Below, in pieces: positions 20,903 through 32,581 of a DNA stretch of 64,000 nucleotides. Numbering within the stretch: position 1 is the first letter of the stretch; each line of letters opens with the position of its first letter. Position numbers and translations under genes: made by a program. The notes beneath the pieces were generated by a model, which saw only the letters and a program-made list of their open reading frames with translations, was not told where the DNA came from and did not search any database. Source of the DNA: Scolanthus callimorphus (taxonomy: Eukaryota > Cnidaria > Anthozoa > Actiniaria > Edwardsiidae); NCBI GenBank assembly GCA_033964015.1, contig CM066912.1, positions 22,059,073 through 22,123,072 of the forward strand, written 5' to 3'.

Positions 20903-23900
20903 ATGCAAGTTCTCTGTGTGATACTCCTATGCGCAGGCCTTTCCTCCCTGGCCCTCGTGGATACAAAAGGTTAGTGGTTTTTAATGGCAACTCCGACGAC
21001 CAGGAAAACAATGACTGACAATGGCAATCACGAGATGACAGCGGGCTTGTAACGACAATGACATCGACAACGAAAATGACAGTGACGACAGCTAGTGATA
21101 AAGCCTTGCAAAACGTTTGATTTTGGCAACCGTGGTATTGTTCATAGTGATGATTTTGTTTTTTCCCCTTGCCTGTCTTTTGGTCGTCTTTACCACTTGG
21201 TCTATGTAGGTTGAGTGTCTGACTTTATTAATGTTCAAAACGTTTCGGCTCTTCAAGCCCTCTTCAGTTTGTCTGAATAGTGCCACTGAGTAAAAATATG
21301 GGAGTAAAAATTATGTTAAGAACAAAAACTATAGCAATATAAATAAATAATTTCAGACTGAATGGAATTATATTATGGAAAGGTACAAAAAACGTCACAT
21401 CCTCTGTTACTGTTAACATATACACTCCTTTTTTTATAAAAACCTTTTTATAAGAACGTTCAGCCTGAAATTTACCCAAATTTTAAGGACATGCTAAGAA
21501 CATGCCTGAGCCTCAGATAGGAGCAAAATAGATTTATTTTCAGTGATGCGTTCTAAAATCCAGAATCAAGTGTGTTAATAATAACGACCTTCAATATTGT
21601 AATTTCTAAACTCTCTTAAATACTTCATTGGTATGTATCCTTCCATAAGATCAGATCAAGGCATATTTCAGGTTCCGACGTCATTGAAATGTAAGAACAT
21701 CCGTAAGAACATTTCCAGCCTCAAACTGCTCAAAAAATAAGAACGGCCCAGCCTCAACTAAAAATTAGACGTTCTTATAAAAAAAAGAGTGTAGCTGAAG
21801 AGTCTGAAATGCAGACTCGGGAGCAGTCATTAAGTGTATAATATAAGAGGAATACTAAATAAATCAATAATAAATCAGGAAATTCGCGAAAAGAATTATA
21901 TGCAGCTAGGTGGCCTGGAGACAATAGAGAAATACCTATTCAGTGCCGTTTGTGGTGTTATCTCTAGATTGGATAGATGATTATGTGAAGCATAGAACAC
22001 AAGCCTCCCTTAAACTATTGGAGACTGACTTTATGTCCGTCTTCAAGAAATATGTCATAGAACCTGCTAAAGCTAAAGCAAAACTACAAGCCAAAGCACC
22101 GGAACAGCTCAAGAAAGGTATTCATTTGAATTGGGATTTGTGACTTTTTTTGCAAGCCTTCAATGCAGCTTAAAAGAATGAGCGGTGTAGTTTTGCTTTT
22201 ATTATAATTTCACTCACTGTCTATCCATTTACGTCATTAATGTCCGCCGTGAGGCGGATTATAAATGTTTGCGACCGACTCCCCACACTCGCAGCTCAAC
22301 TGAATTGCGCTGGGTCCCAACTGGCGCCACTATAGCAAAGCGTTCATAAGCACAGACACTGAGGGTTGTCACTGCCAGAGGGTTTATTACGTCCTCAGTG
22401 GTTCTTTAACCCAACCCCCCCCCCCCCCCCCCCCCCCTCCTCCCCCCGTCTCCAGAACTGGGTAGAGTAGTAAGGCGAGAGACGGGACTTCGATGTATTG
22501 CTCATCCGAAAGTCCTGAAACACAGTTATAGAACAAAGTTCGACTCACAATGGAAGCAGTTTCAGCCGAGGCTGGAACTTAAATAAAATGTCCTCTGTCC
22601 CAGCCAAAGTCGACCCCGGACCACACGGTAAAAGACTTAGCCACTACAGTGCTTCACAATGCAATATGACGTTACTTGGGTTTCACAGCACTCTTTCCAC
22701 GCCTTCCGATCCTTGTCTTTTCTGCTGCTCTGTGTGACCAGCCACCATAAAGTCACCAGTGACCACCCCAGCCGTGCTTTTAAACATCAAGAAAATGGTC
22801 CTTGTCAACGAATTAAGGCCTACGGCAAACGTCGTGCCAGAGTTGCGCCCTTCCAATCCAAAGCAATAGAAAGTTTTCTATTGTAAAGTGCAATGAAGCG
22901 GCATCCTTTTAAAAAGAATGGCTCAACAGCGAAAACGCTTGCCGTAGGCCGTGTTACAACCTTTGTCTGCTTGCCCAGGCATGACCATAACAAGGGTGCA
23001 ATCGGGCGCGATTCCAGCTATAATGTGTGCGCGTGTCTTCGAGGCAAAATTGTTGGACATTTAGCCAACAAAGTGGGATCTTTCTGTAGGTACCGGAGAC
23101 TATTGTATTCTGTGTTAGCTTCGTTCTTTGTGTTACTTGGATTCCTTTGTCTCGGGTACTTTGTCTCTATTGAATTACGCCAACTTTGCTCCGGTCAGCT
23201 CCGGTACCTACAGAACGAGCCACAAAGTGCAAAAAGAGCGCTGCGCTCCGTCTTGGTAGATGTGGTTATCAAGGGTTTTCTAAACTGAGGAGTGCACCTG
23301 CTTATACCTAGAATGGCCCATTATTTTATACCACACGATATTTGGTGAAATCACACGCGGTTTGATCCCTTTATTGTTTCGCTTTCTAATGTGATTCTAT
23401 TTTACAGTACTTGCAAAAGTGGATCGAAGACGTGGGTTAGAAGACATCAGAGTGAGACGTACGTATAATGGGGGGAGCGGCTATAATCTTTCTATCAATG
23501 CCCGACTATTATATTTGTAGAATTTTATTTATTTTATCTTTGTCATGTATTTGCGGTCATTAAAAACAACCTGTCGACACACTCTGGAAGGGAAACTGGT
23601 GAAGGAGGAGGAAGCTGGGAAGGAGGTAAAGGAGCAGGGAGAGGAAAGGTGGCAGAAGAGGAGAAATAGGACGCGAATGGGAGGTGTAGATGAAGAACGG
23701 TGCTGATGATGGATTGTAAGGCCGGCTGCTGTTCTACCCGGTGTTGACCATGACAGTAAATGTCTGACTTTATATGGTCTGGAGAAGCAACTCGTGACGG
23801 AGGAGGGGAAAGCAAAGGTGGCGGAAGAGGAAAAGGAGAACGCGAATGAGGAGGTGTAGAAGGAGAGGGACGGTGATGATGGGGGATGGTTATGATAAAT

Positions 23901-24924
23901 GCTGCTGATTTACTCGATGATGTCATGACAGTATATGTCTGAATTTATGGTGTGGTAACGATGACGCAACGGTTACAAGGCTAAAAGACACAAGTGAGAG
24001 CTGGCGTATATATAGTCTAGGTGAAACTATAATAGCCCAATGGCTAAGCTGTTATTTTTCTTACTTATTTCAAAAGGCATCTTTTATTACAATCGATTCC
24101 TCACACGGGTTTTTGAGCAACTAAATAAGGCTGAGAGAATTTTGCTCAGTTTTGATGACGTAGCCATAAGCAATTGAAACAAATTATTAAGAAAGATGAT
24201 TACCCTGCAAACGACTTTTAAGTGATACTAGATAGTAGACAATATGACAACTATCTGCTTTGAAAGGAAGTGCCTGGGTGACTGTCCCTTATTAGAAGTT
24301 GGCTCTGAACGTCTCAGTTGTGCCTCTCACCGTTATTTGTGACGACGACGACGTATGATGATGTCGAAGATGTTGCACAGTGGAGTGATACGTGGCGATA
24401 TCGAGGTGGATGATTTGTTATGTTGGCGTAATGAGGAATGCCGGATATGCCATGACGATTACGATGATGATGAAAAAATGATGATAGTCATCATGATGAT
24501 GGCGAAGGTTTAATGTGGCCAGTGTTGTAATAGGCTTGATGATTATGATGATCACAATGATGATGATGATGTACGTTAATGATAATGATGTCGACATTGA
24601 CGATTATAATAATAATGATTGCATTTGTCAAAATGATGATTGATTTGCAATTTCAGGTTCAGGATCATGTAATGCGATCTGCCGCCACAGATGTCTCCCC
24701 GAGTGTGACTTCGCTTGTTGCGTGACCTTCCCCGTGGGGTACAGCAGACGCAAGGTCCAAGCTATAGAAGCGCAAGCTTCAATAAAAGCGGATATCATGG
24801 GCACAAAGAAGGATGTCTTGAAAAGTATTCCACGGAATATGGATCGAGATGTGATGCGGGTTGTTTTAAGCATTGCTCGCCGACGTGCAAGTTCAGATGC
24901 TGCATAAGGACTCCGCGCCCATAA
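20903..24924 (+). CDS. secreted minicollagen-type cysteine-rich domain protein (nematocyst-wall-like), with a frame break in the last exon
   Basis: Exons: 20903-20969 (signal peptide MQVLCVILLCAGLSSLALV), 21968-22117 (Lys/Ala-rich helical segment), 23408-23458, and 24657 to 24907 or 24924. Phases join cleanly and place an RVRR site just before the first cysteine, like the propeptide cleavage of minicollagens. The last exon encodes CNAICRHRCLPECDFACC in the joined frame, an exact C-x3-C-x3-C-x3-C-x3-CC minicollagen domain. Further on, CDAGCFKHCSPTCKFRCC has the same spacing but in the -1 frame. A one-base difference between about 24723 and 24860, plausibly at the CCCC near 24728-24731, would explain the split. 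The joined frame ends at 24907, the other at 24924. No Gly-X-Y collagen stretch was found, so this is a CRD protein rather than a classical minicollagen. Role in nematocyst capsule disulfide networks is inferred. Confidence 0.7.
22415..22437. repeat. poly-C run of 23
   Basis: Homopolymer in intron 2 of the minicollagen-like gene, followed by CTCCTCCCCCC. Likely variable in length and hard to sequence. Confidence 0.95.
22818..22951. repeat. inverted repeat, intron 2 of the minicollagen-like gene
   Basis: Ends GGCCTACGGCAAACG and CGCTTGCCGTAGGCC are inverted copies. A second, partly nested inverted pair is CTGTAGGTACCGGAG at about 23085 and CTCCGGTACCTACAG at about 23200. Probable overlapping MITE remnants. 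Confidence 0.5.
23540..23930. repeat. purine-rich degenerate repeat in intron 3
   Basis: GGAGGAGG / GGCGGAAGAGG-type blocks repeat twice (near 23600 and 23800), together with GATGATGG words. The reverse strand therefore shows a spurious proline/serine-rich ORF. Not coding. Confidence 0.7.
24340..24640 (+). repeat. GAT/GAC trinucleotide-rich tract
   Basis: Imperfect (GAT)n and (GAC)n microsatellites upstream of the last exon of the minicollagen-like gene. Confidence 0.85.
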
Positions 24925-26915
24925 CAGCGGAAATTGTCGATGTTTTACAGACTATTACAATGATGGATAGTGTACAGTAGGGAATCACAACGAAGCCGTT
25001 AACCCGGCGATTTTCAATGAATACGTGAAAGAAACTGATAGAAAAATTGCTAAACAAAATCAGGTCATGTCAAGCGGGACTTTATATTTTACGCTTGTTT
25101 TGTTCTTTTTTTTGCTTTTTGTGAGTTAGAATGCAAAGTTGTAGTAAAAAAGAAACTAAACCAAAACGTGGATAGCAAGTGTTCTTATAGTAGGATGTTA
25201 ATTTACCCAATAGTGAGATTGGAGGGTAGATTTACCTGCATTCTGCTTGATTGTCGTCAGCAATGTTGGTGAATATTGGACGTTCAGCAATGTTTAATGT
25301 TATTCAATGCATGGTCTACATTGTTTTTGTATCTGAAAACGTAACTTCAGGAAATGTTGAATCACGTTGAACATTTTCAAGAATAATGCTGAAGCATTGG
25401 AAAACTAATCGCGCCACCAATAAAACAAGAACAACGACACAACAGCAACAACAGCAACAACAACAACATCATCATCATCATCTTATCCCTCCTACATTTG
25501 CCTCATATTTGCCAGCCATTCGATAATTGGTGATTATTATGTATTAAAATTAGTTGCTGGCCGTAAAGGCTAGGACTGGATCTAGGAGTCTTTCTACATA
25601 AGGAGGCCCTGAAGTATAAAAAAGAGAGAATGGGGTACCTTCAAATTATTTAAGAAATAGAACACATTTTTCCATGTACCATAGCTTGATGGAAGCACGC
25701 GTGAAAGTTTGGGAGAACAACAAAGGCTGCGGGAACACGATCCTCTCTGTCGACCACTTTTTCACTATTTTGTATGCAATCCTTCTTGTACAACTATCAT
25801 AAACTGCGTAAATTCCTAATTTAGGAGTGGCAAAACTTACCTTGTACGAGCCTATCTAGCATGGCTTCGCGTCGTTGTCGGGGAGGCACATTCGTACTTT
25901 AATGTTCTCAGCGCCGCGACGGTTTTTGGCGGCGTAGTGTTGTCACGTATGATGAAAGCTTCAGGCCACTTCGTGTGCACATCCGTTACTACCATTCCCA
26001 TGTTCCCTGAAACGGGACCTGCAAAATCAATATGCAATTGTTGCCAGGTGTGTATAGGGTATTACCGATGCAGTGGTGCACGGGCAGGATCCATCGGACC
26101 ATTCTTTTTAACATTACATATTCTTCAATAGGTACCTGATAGGATGATCTAATGCGTTTTGCTGACACATCAGAGCGATCACTCCTGGAGCATACGCGTA
26201 TCGTTAAAGGCTCCCTTTAATCCCAAACATGTAGAATACATTGCTCATAAACAACGACGGCTTTTTATTCATTCCAGATCACATTTGAGTCTGAACATGC
26301 ATAGCTACACACAACACAGATGCGTTTCGAGCACAATGACAACCGTCAATGAAATAACAGTACATTGCACCATGTAGTGCGAATGCTCAACGCAGCCCCA
26401 ATGGCATGACAGTTGAGTTGGCATTTAGTAATTTTGCACTGCTAAAACAACACTATGGTGTTTTCTTTTCTTCTTCTTAGGAATCGTTTATTATGTATAG
26501 GGAAGAAGGGGCTTGATGAAGAACCCATAAATTGTTTTTTTTTTCATGCACTCACCCAAAGCAAGACAAAATGATCTCCGGAGACCGCAACCCCATGACC
26601 CATTTGAGTGGCAGTAACTCTAAAAATAGATTCCCGCACGCGCATTCGAACTGTTTTCCGTTGCGGTTTAAAAGCGCGCGTGTTTATGCAAGCAGAGTTG
26701 CAGCCAATCATAACGAGAACAGCAACAGTGCAGCGTCACGTAGCATGCTGGTCAAACATGCATCCTCACAGTGATGTCTGTTGCTAGGACAAGTCCAATC
26801 AGAAGGCGACGCTAAAAATAGCTCCCTGTTCTAAAAATAGAAAGTGTCACGCTCTTCTGCCACTGTCATGGAAAGAGATCCGTGTGTTGGGGTTGCGTTC
26901 TCTGGGGATCATTTT
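24925..26915. other. intergenic; one integrase relic, otherwise nothing
   Basis: Contains a (CAA/CAG)n to (CAT)n tract at about 25435-25485 and the gypsy integrase fragment listed separately. The 22-base stretch around 26910 is the left target site of the large foldback. No other gene. Confidence 0.6.
25855..26050 (-). pseudogene. Ty3/gypsy integrase core fragment
   Basis: The reverse strand reads HIDFAGPVSGNMGMVVTDVH, then KWPEAFIIRDNTTPPKTVAALR, matching the start of the retroviral-type integrase core (first catalytic Asp in IDFAGP, second in VTDVHTKWPE). The zinc-binding N terminus and the DNGxQF half are absent, so it is a relic. Confidence 0.75.
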
Positions 26916-28964
26916 AGTAGTATAGTGTGAGCAGAATTAGCCCTTTTTGTGGTGGAATACTAATTTATTGGTAGAGGTCAAAGGTCACGTCAGAGTCACT
27001 TTCAGAATGTTGAGGCTGAAGTTAAAGGTCACGTCAGAGTCACGTCAGGAATGTTGAGGCGGAGGTCAGGAATGTGAAGAATGTAGGGTATCAGGTTACC
27101 TATAGCTATGTGGATATACGCCACTAGGGGTATCAGGTTACTTATAGCGATGTGGATATACGCTACTAAGAGTATCAGGTTACCTATAGTTATGTGGCGC
27201 TAGGGGTATCAGGTTACCTACAGTCAAGAGGCGCTCGGGGTATCAAGTTACCTACAGTGATGTGGATATACGCTACTAGGGTATCAGGTTACCTATACTT
27301 ATGTGGATATACGCTACTACTTTACTTGGGGTATCAGGTTCCCTATACTTATGTGGATATACGCCACTAAGGGTATCAGGTTACCTATACTTATGTGGAT
27401 ATACGCTACTAGGGTATCAGGCTACCTACACTTATGTGGATATACGCCACTAAGAGTTTCAGGTTTCCTATAGTTATGTGTATATACGCTACTACTTTAC
27501 TAGGAGTATCAAAAGAAGGAAAATGGGTTTGACATGTACGAAATCGTAGTGATTTTGGGGTCAAAACATGAAAACGAGGCTAAAGCGCAGCGAAGCGTGG
27601 ACACGCTTTGGTTACTTTTTGGTTTCCCTTTGGTTCCCTTTGGTTCCCTTTGGTTACTAGCTACATAGACTAGCTACATAGACTAGCTACATAGACTAGC
27701 TACATAGTCTAACAAAGACTAGCTACATAGTAGAACATAGACTAGTAAATGTCCCTCCGTAAAGGGTTCTAAAACGGTCCTGTGAAGACGAGGAGGAGTC
27801 TATGTAGCTAGTCTATGTTAGTCTATGTTAGACTATGTAGCTAGACTGTTAGACTATGTTAGACTGTTAGACTATGTTAGTCTATGTTAGACTGTTTATT
27901 TTGGGCGTAGGTTGAATCCTTTTAGAACCCTTTACGGAGGGACATTTATAACTACGGGGTAACTAAAGGATAAACACGGGGTAACCATGGAGTAACCGCG
28001 GGGTAACCATGGGGTAACCACGGGGTAAAAAAAGAGAAACCAAAGGGTGACCGCGGGGTAACCAAAGCGAAACCAAAAGGTAACCAAAGCGTGTCCACGC
28101 TTCGTTTTCATGTTTTGACCCCCAAAATCAGTACGATTTCGTACTCGTCAAACCCCATTTTTCCTTCTTTGATAGTAAAGTAGTAGCGTATATCCACATA
28201 ACTATAGGTAACCTGACACTCTTAGTGGCGTATATCCACATAAGTGTAGGTAGCCTGATACCCTAGTATCCGTATATCCACATAAGTTTAGGTAACCTGA
28301 TACCCTTAGTATAGTATAAGTATAGGTAACCTGATACCCCTAGTAGCGTATATCCACATAACTATAAGTAACCTGATACCCCTAGTAAAGTAGTAACGTG
28401 TATCCACATAAGTATAGGTAACCTGATAACCCTAGTAGCGTATATCCACATAACTATAAGTAACCTGATACCCCTCGTAAAGTAGTAGCGTATATCCACA
28501 TAAGTATAGGTAACCTGATACCCTAGTAGCGTATATCCATATCACTGTAGGTAACCTGATACCCCTAGCGCCACATCACTGTAGGTAACCTGATGCCCCT
28601 AGCGCCACATAACAATAGGTAACTTGATACTCTTAGTATCGTATATACACATCACTATAGGTAACCCTGATACCCCTTGCGCCACAACACTATAGGTAAC
28701 CTGATACTCTTAGTAGCGTATATCCACATCACTATAAGTAACCTGATACCCCTAGTGGCGTATATCCACATAACTATAGGTAACCTGATACCCTTACATT
28801 CTCCACATTCCTGACCTCCGCCTCAACATTCCTGACGTGACTCTGACGTGACCTTTAACTTCAGCCTCAACATTCCTGACGTGACTCTGACGTGACCTTT
28901 GACCTCCTCCACGAAATTAGTATTCCACCACAAAAAGGGCTAATTCTGCTAACACTATACTACT
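26916..28964. mobile_element. 2.05-kb giant foldback element made of minisatellite arms
   Basis: The two halves are reverse complements over almost their whole length. From the ends inward: AGTAGTATAGTG..., a GTCAAAGGTCACGTCAGAGTC block, about ten copies of a ~42-base GGTATCAGGTTACCTATA...TGTGGATATACGCTACTA unit, a TTTTGGGGTCAAAACATG block, TTTGGTTCCC / GGGTAACC arrays, and central CTAGCTACATAGA / TCTATGTTAGACT arrays. CATTTT lies directly outside both ends (26910-26915, 28965-28970), so it inserted as a unit. No coding capacity; resembles foldback (FB/Galileo-like) elements in design. Confidence 0.9.
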
Positions 28965-29061
28965 CATTTTCTCTTGCCCAAAAATACAATACATTTTCTT
29001 GCTCTCCTCATACTAAACAAAACTTGATGCCCCCTCCTTTCCACAAATTGTTTACAAAAAT

Positions 29062-29227
29062 TGTCACAAAAGAAGAATAAACCATGTTTTTTGCTGATCA
29101 CCTATTTTTCGATCTTGTAAAAAGATCTTCATCAGGGTGAATGAAGATCAAACCGTTATACACGACATCAAACAACCGCGAAATATAGGTGATCAGCAAA
29201 AACGTTGTTTATTCTTCTTTTGTGACA
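29062..29227. mobile_element. hairpin MITE, TGTCACAAAAGAAG ends
   Basis: TIRs of about 45 bases begin TGTCACAAAAGAAGAATAAA and include TTTTTGCTGATCACCTAT. The interior has a GATCTTGTAAAAAGATC mini-palindrome. Non-coding. Confidence 0.85.
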
Positions 29228-30303
29228 GTATATATTTTTCTATGAAGATAATGTTTTAGCTATGTGATGCTTGTGAAATTTTATATATATGTATTTATTA
29301 TATGGCAACGATAGTACGCGGGCTCTGATTGGCTAACGAGCGGGCGTAACTCTCCGTAATGCCCACGGGCATTATGGAAATTCTTAATGCCCGCTCGCAG
29401 TTCAAGACTGACAAAAAATCATCTCCTTGAAATAACACAAATTCAAAAAGATTTTCAGCGAAATTCACAACAAGGAATACCTGACACAGTATAACACAAA
29501 TCTAACTTGTAGTGACAAGAGGAAAATAAAGGCCTGAATAGCAGAAATGACCTGTTTACAAAAGCAAAAGCAGAGCCAAAAAGTTACTCTACTAAGAAAT
29601 TCGAGCGGAGAAAATGATAACTTAAGGGAGTCAAAATAGCAGCAAAAGGTAAAAGCTACATGTAAAGTCAAAATTTATTGGGAATTCAAGAAACTTGAGA
29701 GCTGAGAATAATAACAGAAAGCGAGTTCAAACTTTGTGCTTACCGATAACTGATAGTGAAGTCGTTGATTTCTTTTCTCTCACCATCTCCTCAAGTTAAA
29801 TTCATTCTTACTTTTACGTTTGCTTTTGCACAAATAAAAGAACCATTGCAATTTTCTGGAGGATAGCTTGTGAAATATCTTCTTCAGGTTTAACTCTTCT
29901 TCCGTATTTATTAAAGGCCGTTTCCTAGTGCAAAAGGAGCAATGTTTTCCCCAATGGTGCTAAAAAAGTTGAGCTGACGTCGAAGACTTGCTTCCCGGTT
30001 GCTTGCCGTTTGAAACTTCTGTAACTCCCTCAAAAGTTTCTCACAAATGACTAAACAACATTATAAAATATCTGTAAAAGAAAGGATTCCGAAGTATTTG
30101 ATATCCATAAGAGATAGATTACTTTAGAGCAAGTCTGGCGTGGTTTTCGCCCACGGGTTTGTTCTATCAATTTGACTCAGAAAAAACTCTGAATGAACTT
30201 GAGCGCGACGCGGGCGCGTGTCTGAGTTATTTCGGCGGGAAAATGAACGTGGCGACTTCCGGTTCGTAAAAAGTTTGTAGAAAAAGTGCCATATAATAAA
30301 CAA
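29228..30303. other. intergenic, nothing recognised
   Basis: Includes a repeat containing CTCTGATTGGCTAACGAGCGGGC (about 29315-29340) with an inverted GCCCGCTCG end near 29390. No gene found. Confidence 0.6.
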
Positions 30304-30441
30304 CTTACTAACCTCGACCGTTCGGGCATTACGTGAAATATCAAACCTCGGTTTTGGCGTATCAACCTCGCTATCGCTCGGTCGATACGCCTAAACCTCA
30401 GTTTGATATTTCACGTAATGCCCTCACTCTCGGTTAGTAAG
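30304..30441. repeat. hairpin repeat
   Basis: CTTACTAACC and GGTTAGTAAG ends, continuing inward through GGGCATTACGTGAAATATCA and its inverse; the centre is TATCGCTCGG. Foldback MITE. Confidence 0.85.
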
Positions 30442-30961
30442 TAGTTAATATATTAAATAATTTGATTGGCTGATCTTAGGCGAGCTCACGCTAAGGTGCA
30501 CCATGGCTAATCAGGGCAAGCTGACAGAAATAATCCAGCAGAATCTTAAGTACTGAAATGAAAGATCTTCGTGTTTCTCCAAGCAATCTGCAATTCTCTT
30601 TTAATTGTTAAAAAATACAAATCGGTGTCTTATAGCCATTCCGGTGAGTTTATTTCTACAAACACATTTTTCATACATTTTCTGTATTTTGGATCGGCTA
30701 AATTAATAAGGATCGTATGCGAAATTGATTATTTGAAAAATATTATGCAGAAGCAACTGTGGATTTGACTTTCATAGCGTCACTTCTTGACACTTCTAGA
30801 AGTGGATTCCAAGCTTGCATTTTCCCTGCTATTCATCTGACTTGTTTTCACCAACTTGTTCTCTTTGCCTATGATGCAACAGAGGGCATCATTGTGAAAT
30901 GCTGGACATTAACGAAGAAGAGCGAATGCGCGAGTAGCGCGATCTTCTTCAGTGCATGGCT

Positions 30962-31866
30962 ATGCCCGCGAACGAAAATATATTTTTTTTTTGGTGTTCT
31001 TTTTTGATTCTCTTCTCCAAAAAGTTAAAGTAACATCAAATATTTATTTATGCATTTCTATACCAAATCTAATCTATGCCCGCGAACGAAAATATTTTTT
31101 TTTTTGGTGTTCTTTTTTGATTCTCTTCTCCAAAAAGTTAAAGTAACATCAAATATTTATATGTTTTCGTACTGGTGTCAGTAATTTAAGTTTCTGGTGG
31201 TTTTTTTGCTGTCATACGATACGCGTGTTCTGATATCATTCAGTCTGACTCTTGTACTATTATTTTTTCATATCCCGTGAACTTGTGGAATAACCTAAAG
31301 AGCTATGAAAAAATAGAATGGACAATTGCGATAACAAAAAAATAAGCTGGCATCACACTACCATAAATGGGACATGATTTTGAAAGCGTTACAAAACACA
31401 AACCAACAATAAATATGAATTGTAAAGACTCTATTTGCGGAGCGAGGATTAGATACGCATTGTGTTGTCTGTGTCTCCTAGACGTAAGTTTGTAGAAGAG
31501 AGGGAAGGAGGAGGTATGTATTTATGCGAAATGTAAAAAGAAAAAACTGAAAAACGAAAATGCAAAAAGAGGAGCTCCTAATCCTCTTTCATATTATACT
31601 GTAATTGTGTCGTCGATTCCATGTCTTTGTGTTTGTGTATCTCGTGTTAAAAAATAAAATAAAGATTGAAAAAAAAATTGGTGTTCTTTTTTTAAGTAAC
31701 ATCAAATATTTATATGTTTTTGTACTGGTGTCAATTATTTAAGTTTCTGGTGGGCTTTTGTTTTGCTGTCATACGATATGCGTGTTCTGATATCATTAAG
31801 TCTGACTCTTATACTATTACTTTTTCATATCCCGTGAACTTGTTGAATAACCTGATTTTGCTCTGT
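30962..31866 (+). repeat. direct duplications around a poly(A)-tailed insertion
   Basis: Two tandem units of about 115 bases begin TGCCCGCGAACGAAAATAT (30962 and 31078). The block TTTCTGGTGG...CATACGATACGCGTGTTCTGATATCATT...CCCGTGAACTTG at 31150-31300 recurs at 31690-31860. Between them, 31311-31676 ends in AAAAAATAAAATAAAGATTGAAAAAAAAA, like the 3' tail of a retroposed transcript. Flanking duplications may reflect its insertion or a later tandem duplication. Confidence 0.6.
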
Positions 31867-32581
31867 GGATTCATATTGTTCTTTACATGAGGGAGAGAGA
31901 AGAGCAACTTTAATCAAGACCCCAACATATTTGTAAGACTGAATAAGGCCTGTTTAACAAGAAAGGTAAGAGACAAAAACCAAATTGTTGGCATCGTGTA
32001 CGCGATTACAATGCTGCCCGCCCACAAAAAAAGCAATCCGGTCCATGTCGTGATGAACATAAAAAAATTGACACTGAATTAGATATTTAGGACGTAATTC
32101 ATTTCAATATCGAGTAACGATTAAAAAAAAAAATTTACATCATAGTGTAGACTTCTGTTTTACAGTCTTCGATAGTATCTGATCTTCCACACCAAACATC
32201 GAAAATGAATCTTGAAGTTTGTACAAATCCATACAATTTAAAAAAGTTTACAGCACCATGAAATGAACATGAACAGCCAACACCATTACTTCACAACTTT
32301 TAAAAATATTTATTGGCTTTCCTTGGGAATTTCTTCATGGGGTTATCACCAATTCCTTATTTTATAAGACCTTTCAAAAAATGCTAAAAACAAGGAAATT
32401 GGTTTTTGTAATACTCTATCTAAAAATCTTTTGCACTTTGTGTCGAAATTTATTTTCGATGCTGGCGGCTGCTGTTGTGATAATGTGCTCGCTTTTCTTT
32501 TGAAGGGGGTAGACCCGGTCAAAATACCACGCATTTTTATTGCTAATTTAATTTTCTTTCTCTTTTCAGTTTTGTCAAACC

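Noticed and set aside
23088..23217. Possible hydrophobic signal/transmembrane ORF in intron 2 of the minicollagen-like gene
   Set aside because: Its hydrophobic stretch lies between inverted-repeat arms (GTAGGTACCGGAG / CTCCGGTACCTAC) and has no splice support.
23543..23926. Minus-strand proline/serine-rich ORF
   Set aside because: Product of a purine-rich degenerate repeat on the + strand inside an intron; no start context or domain.
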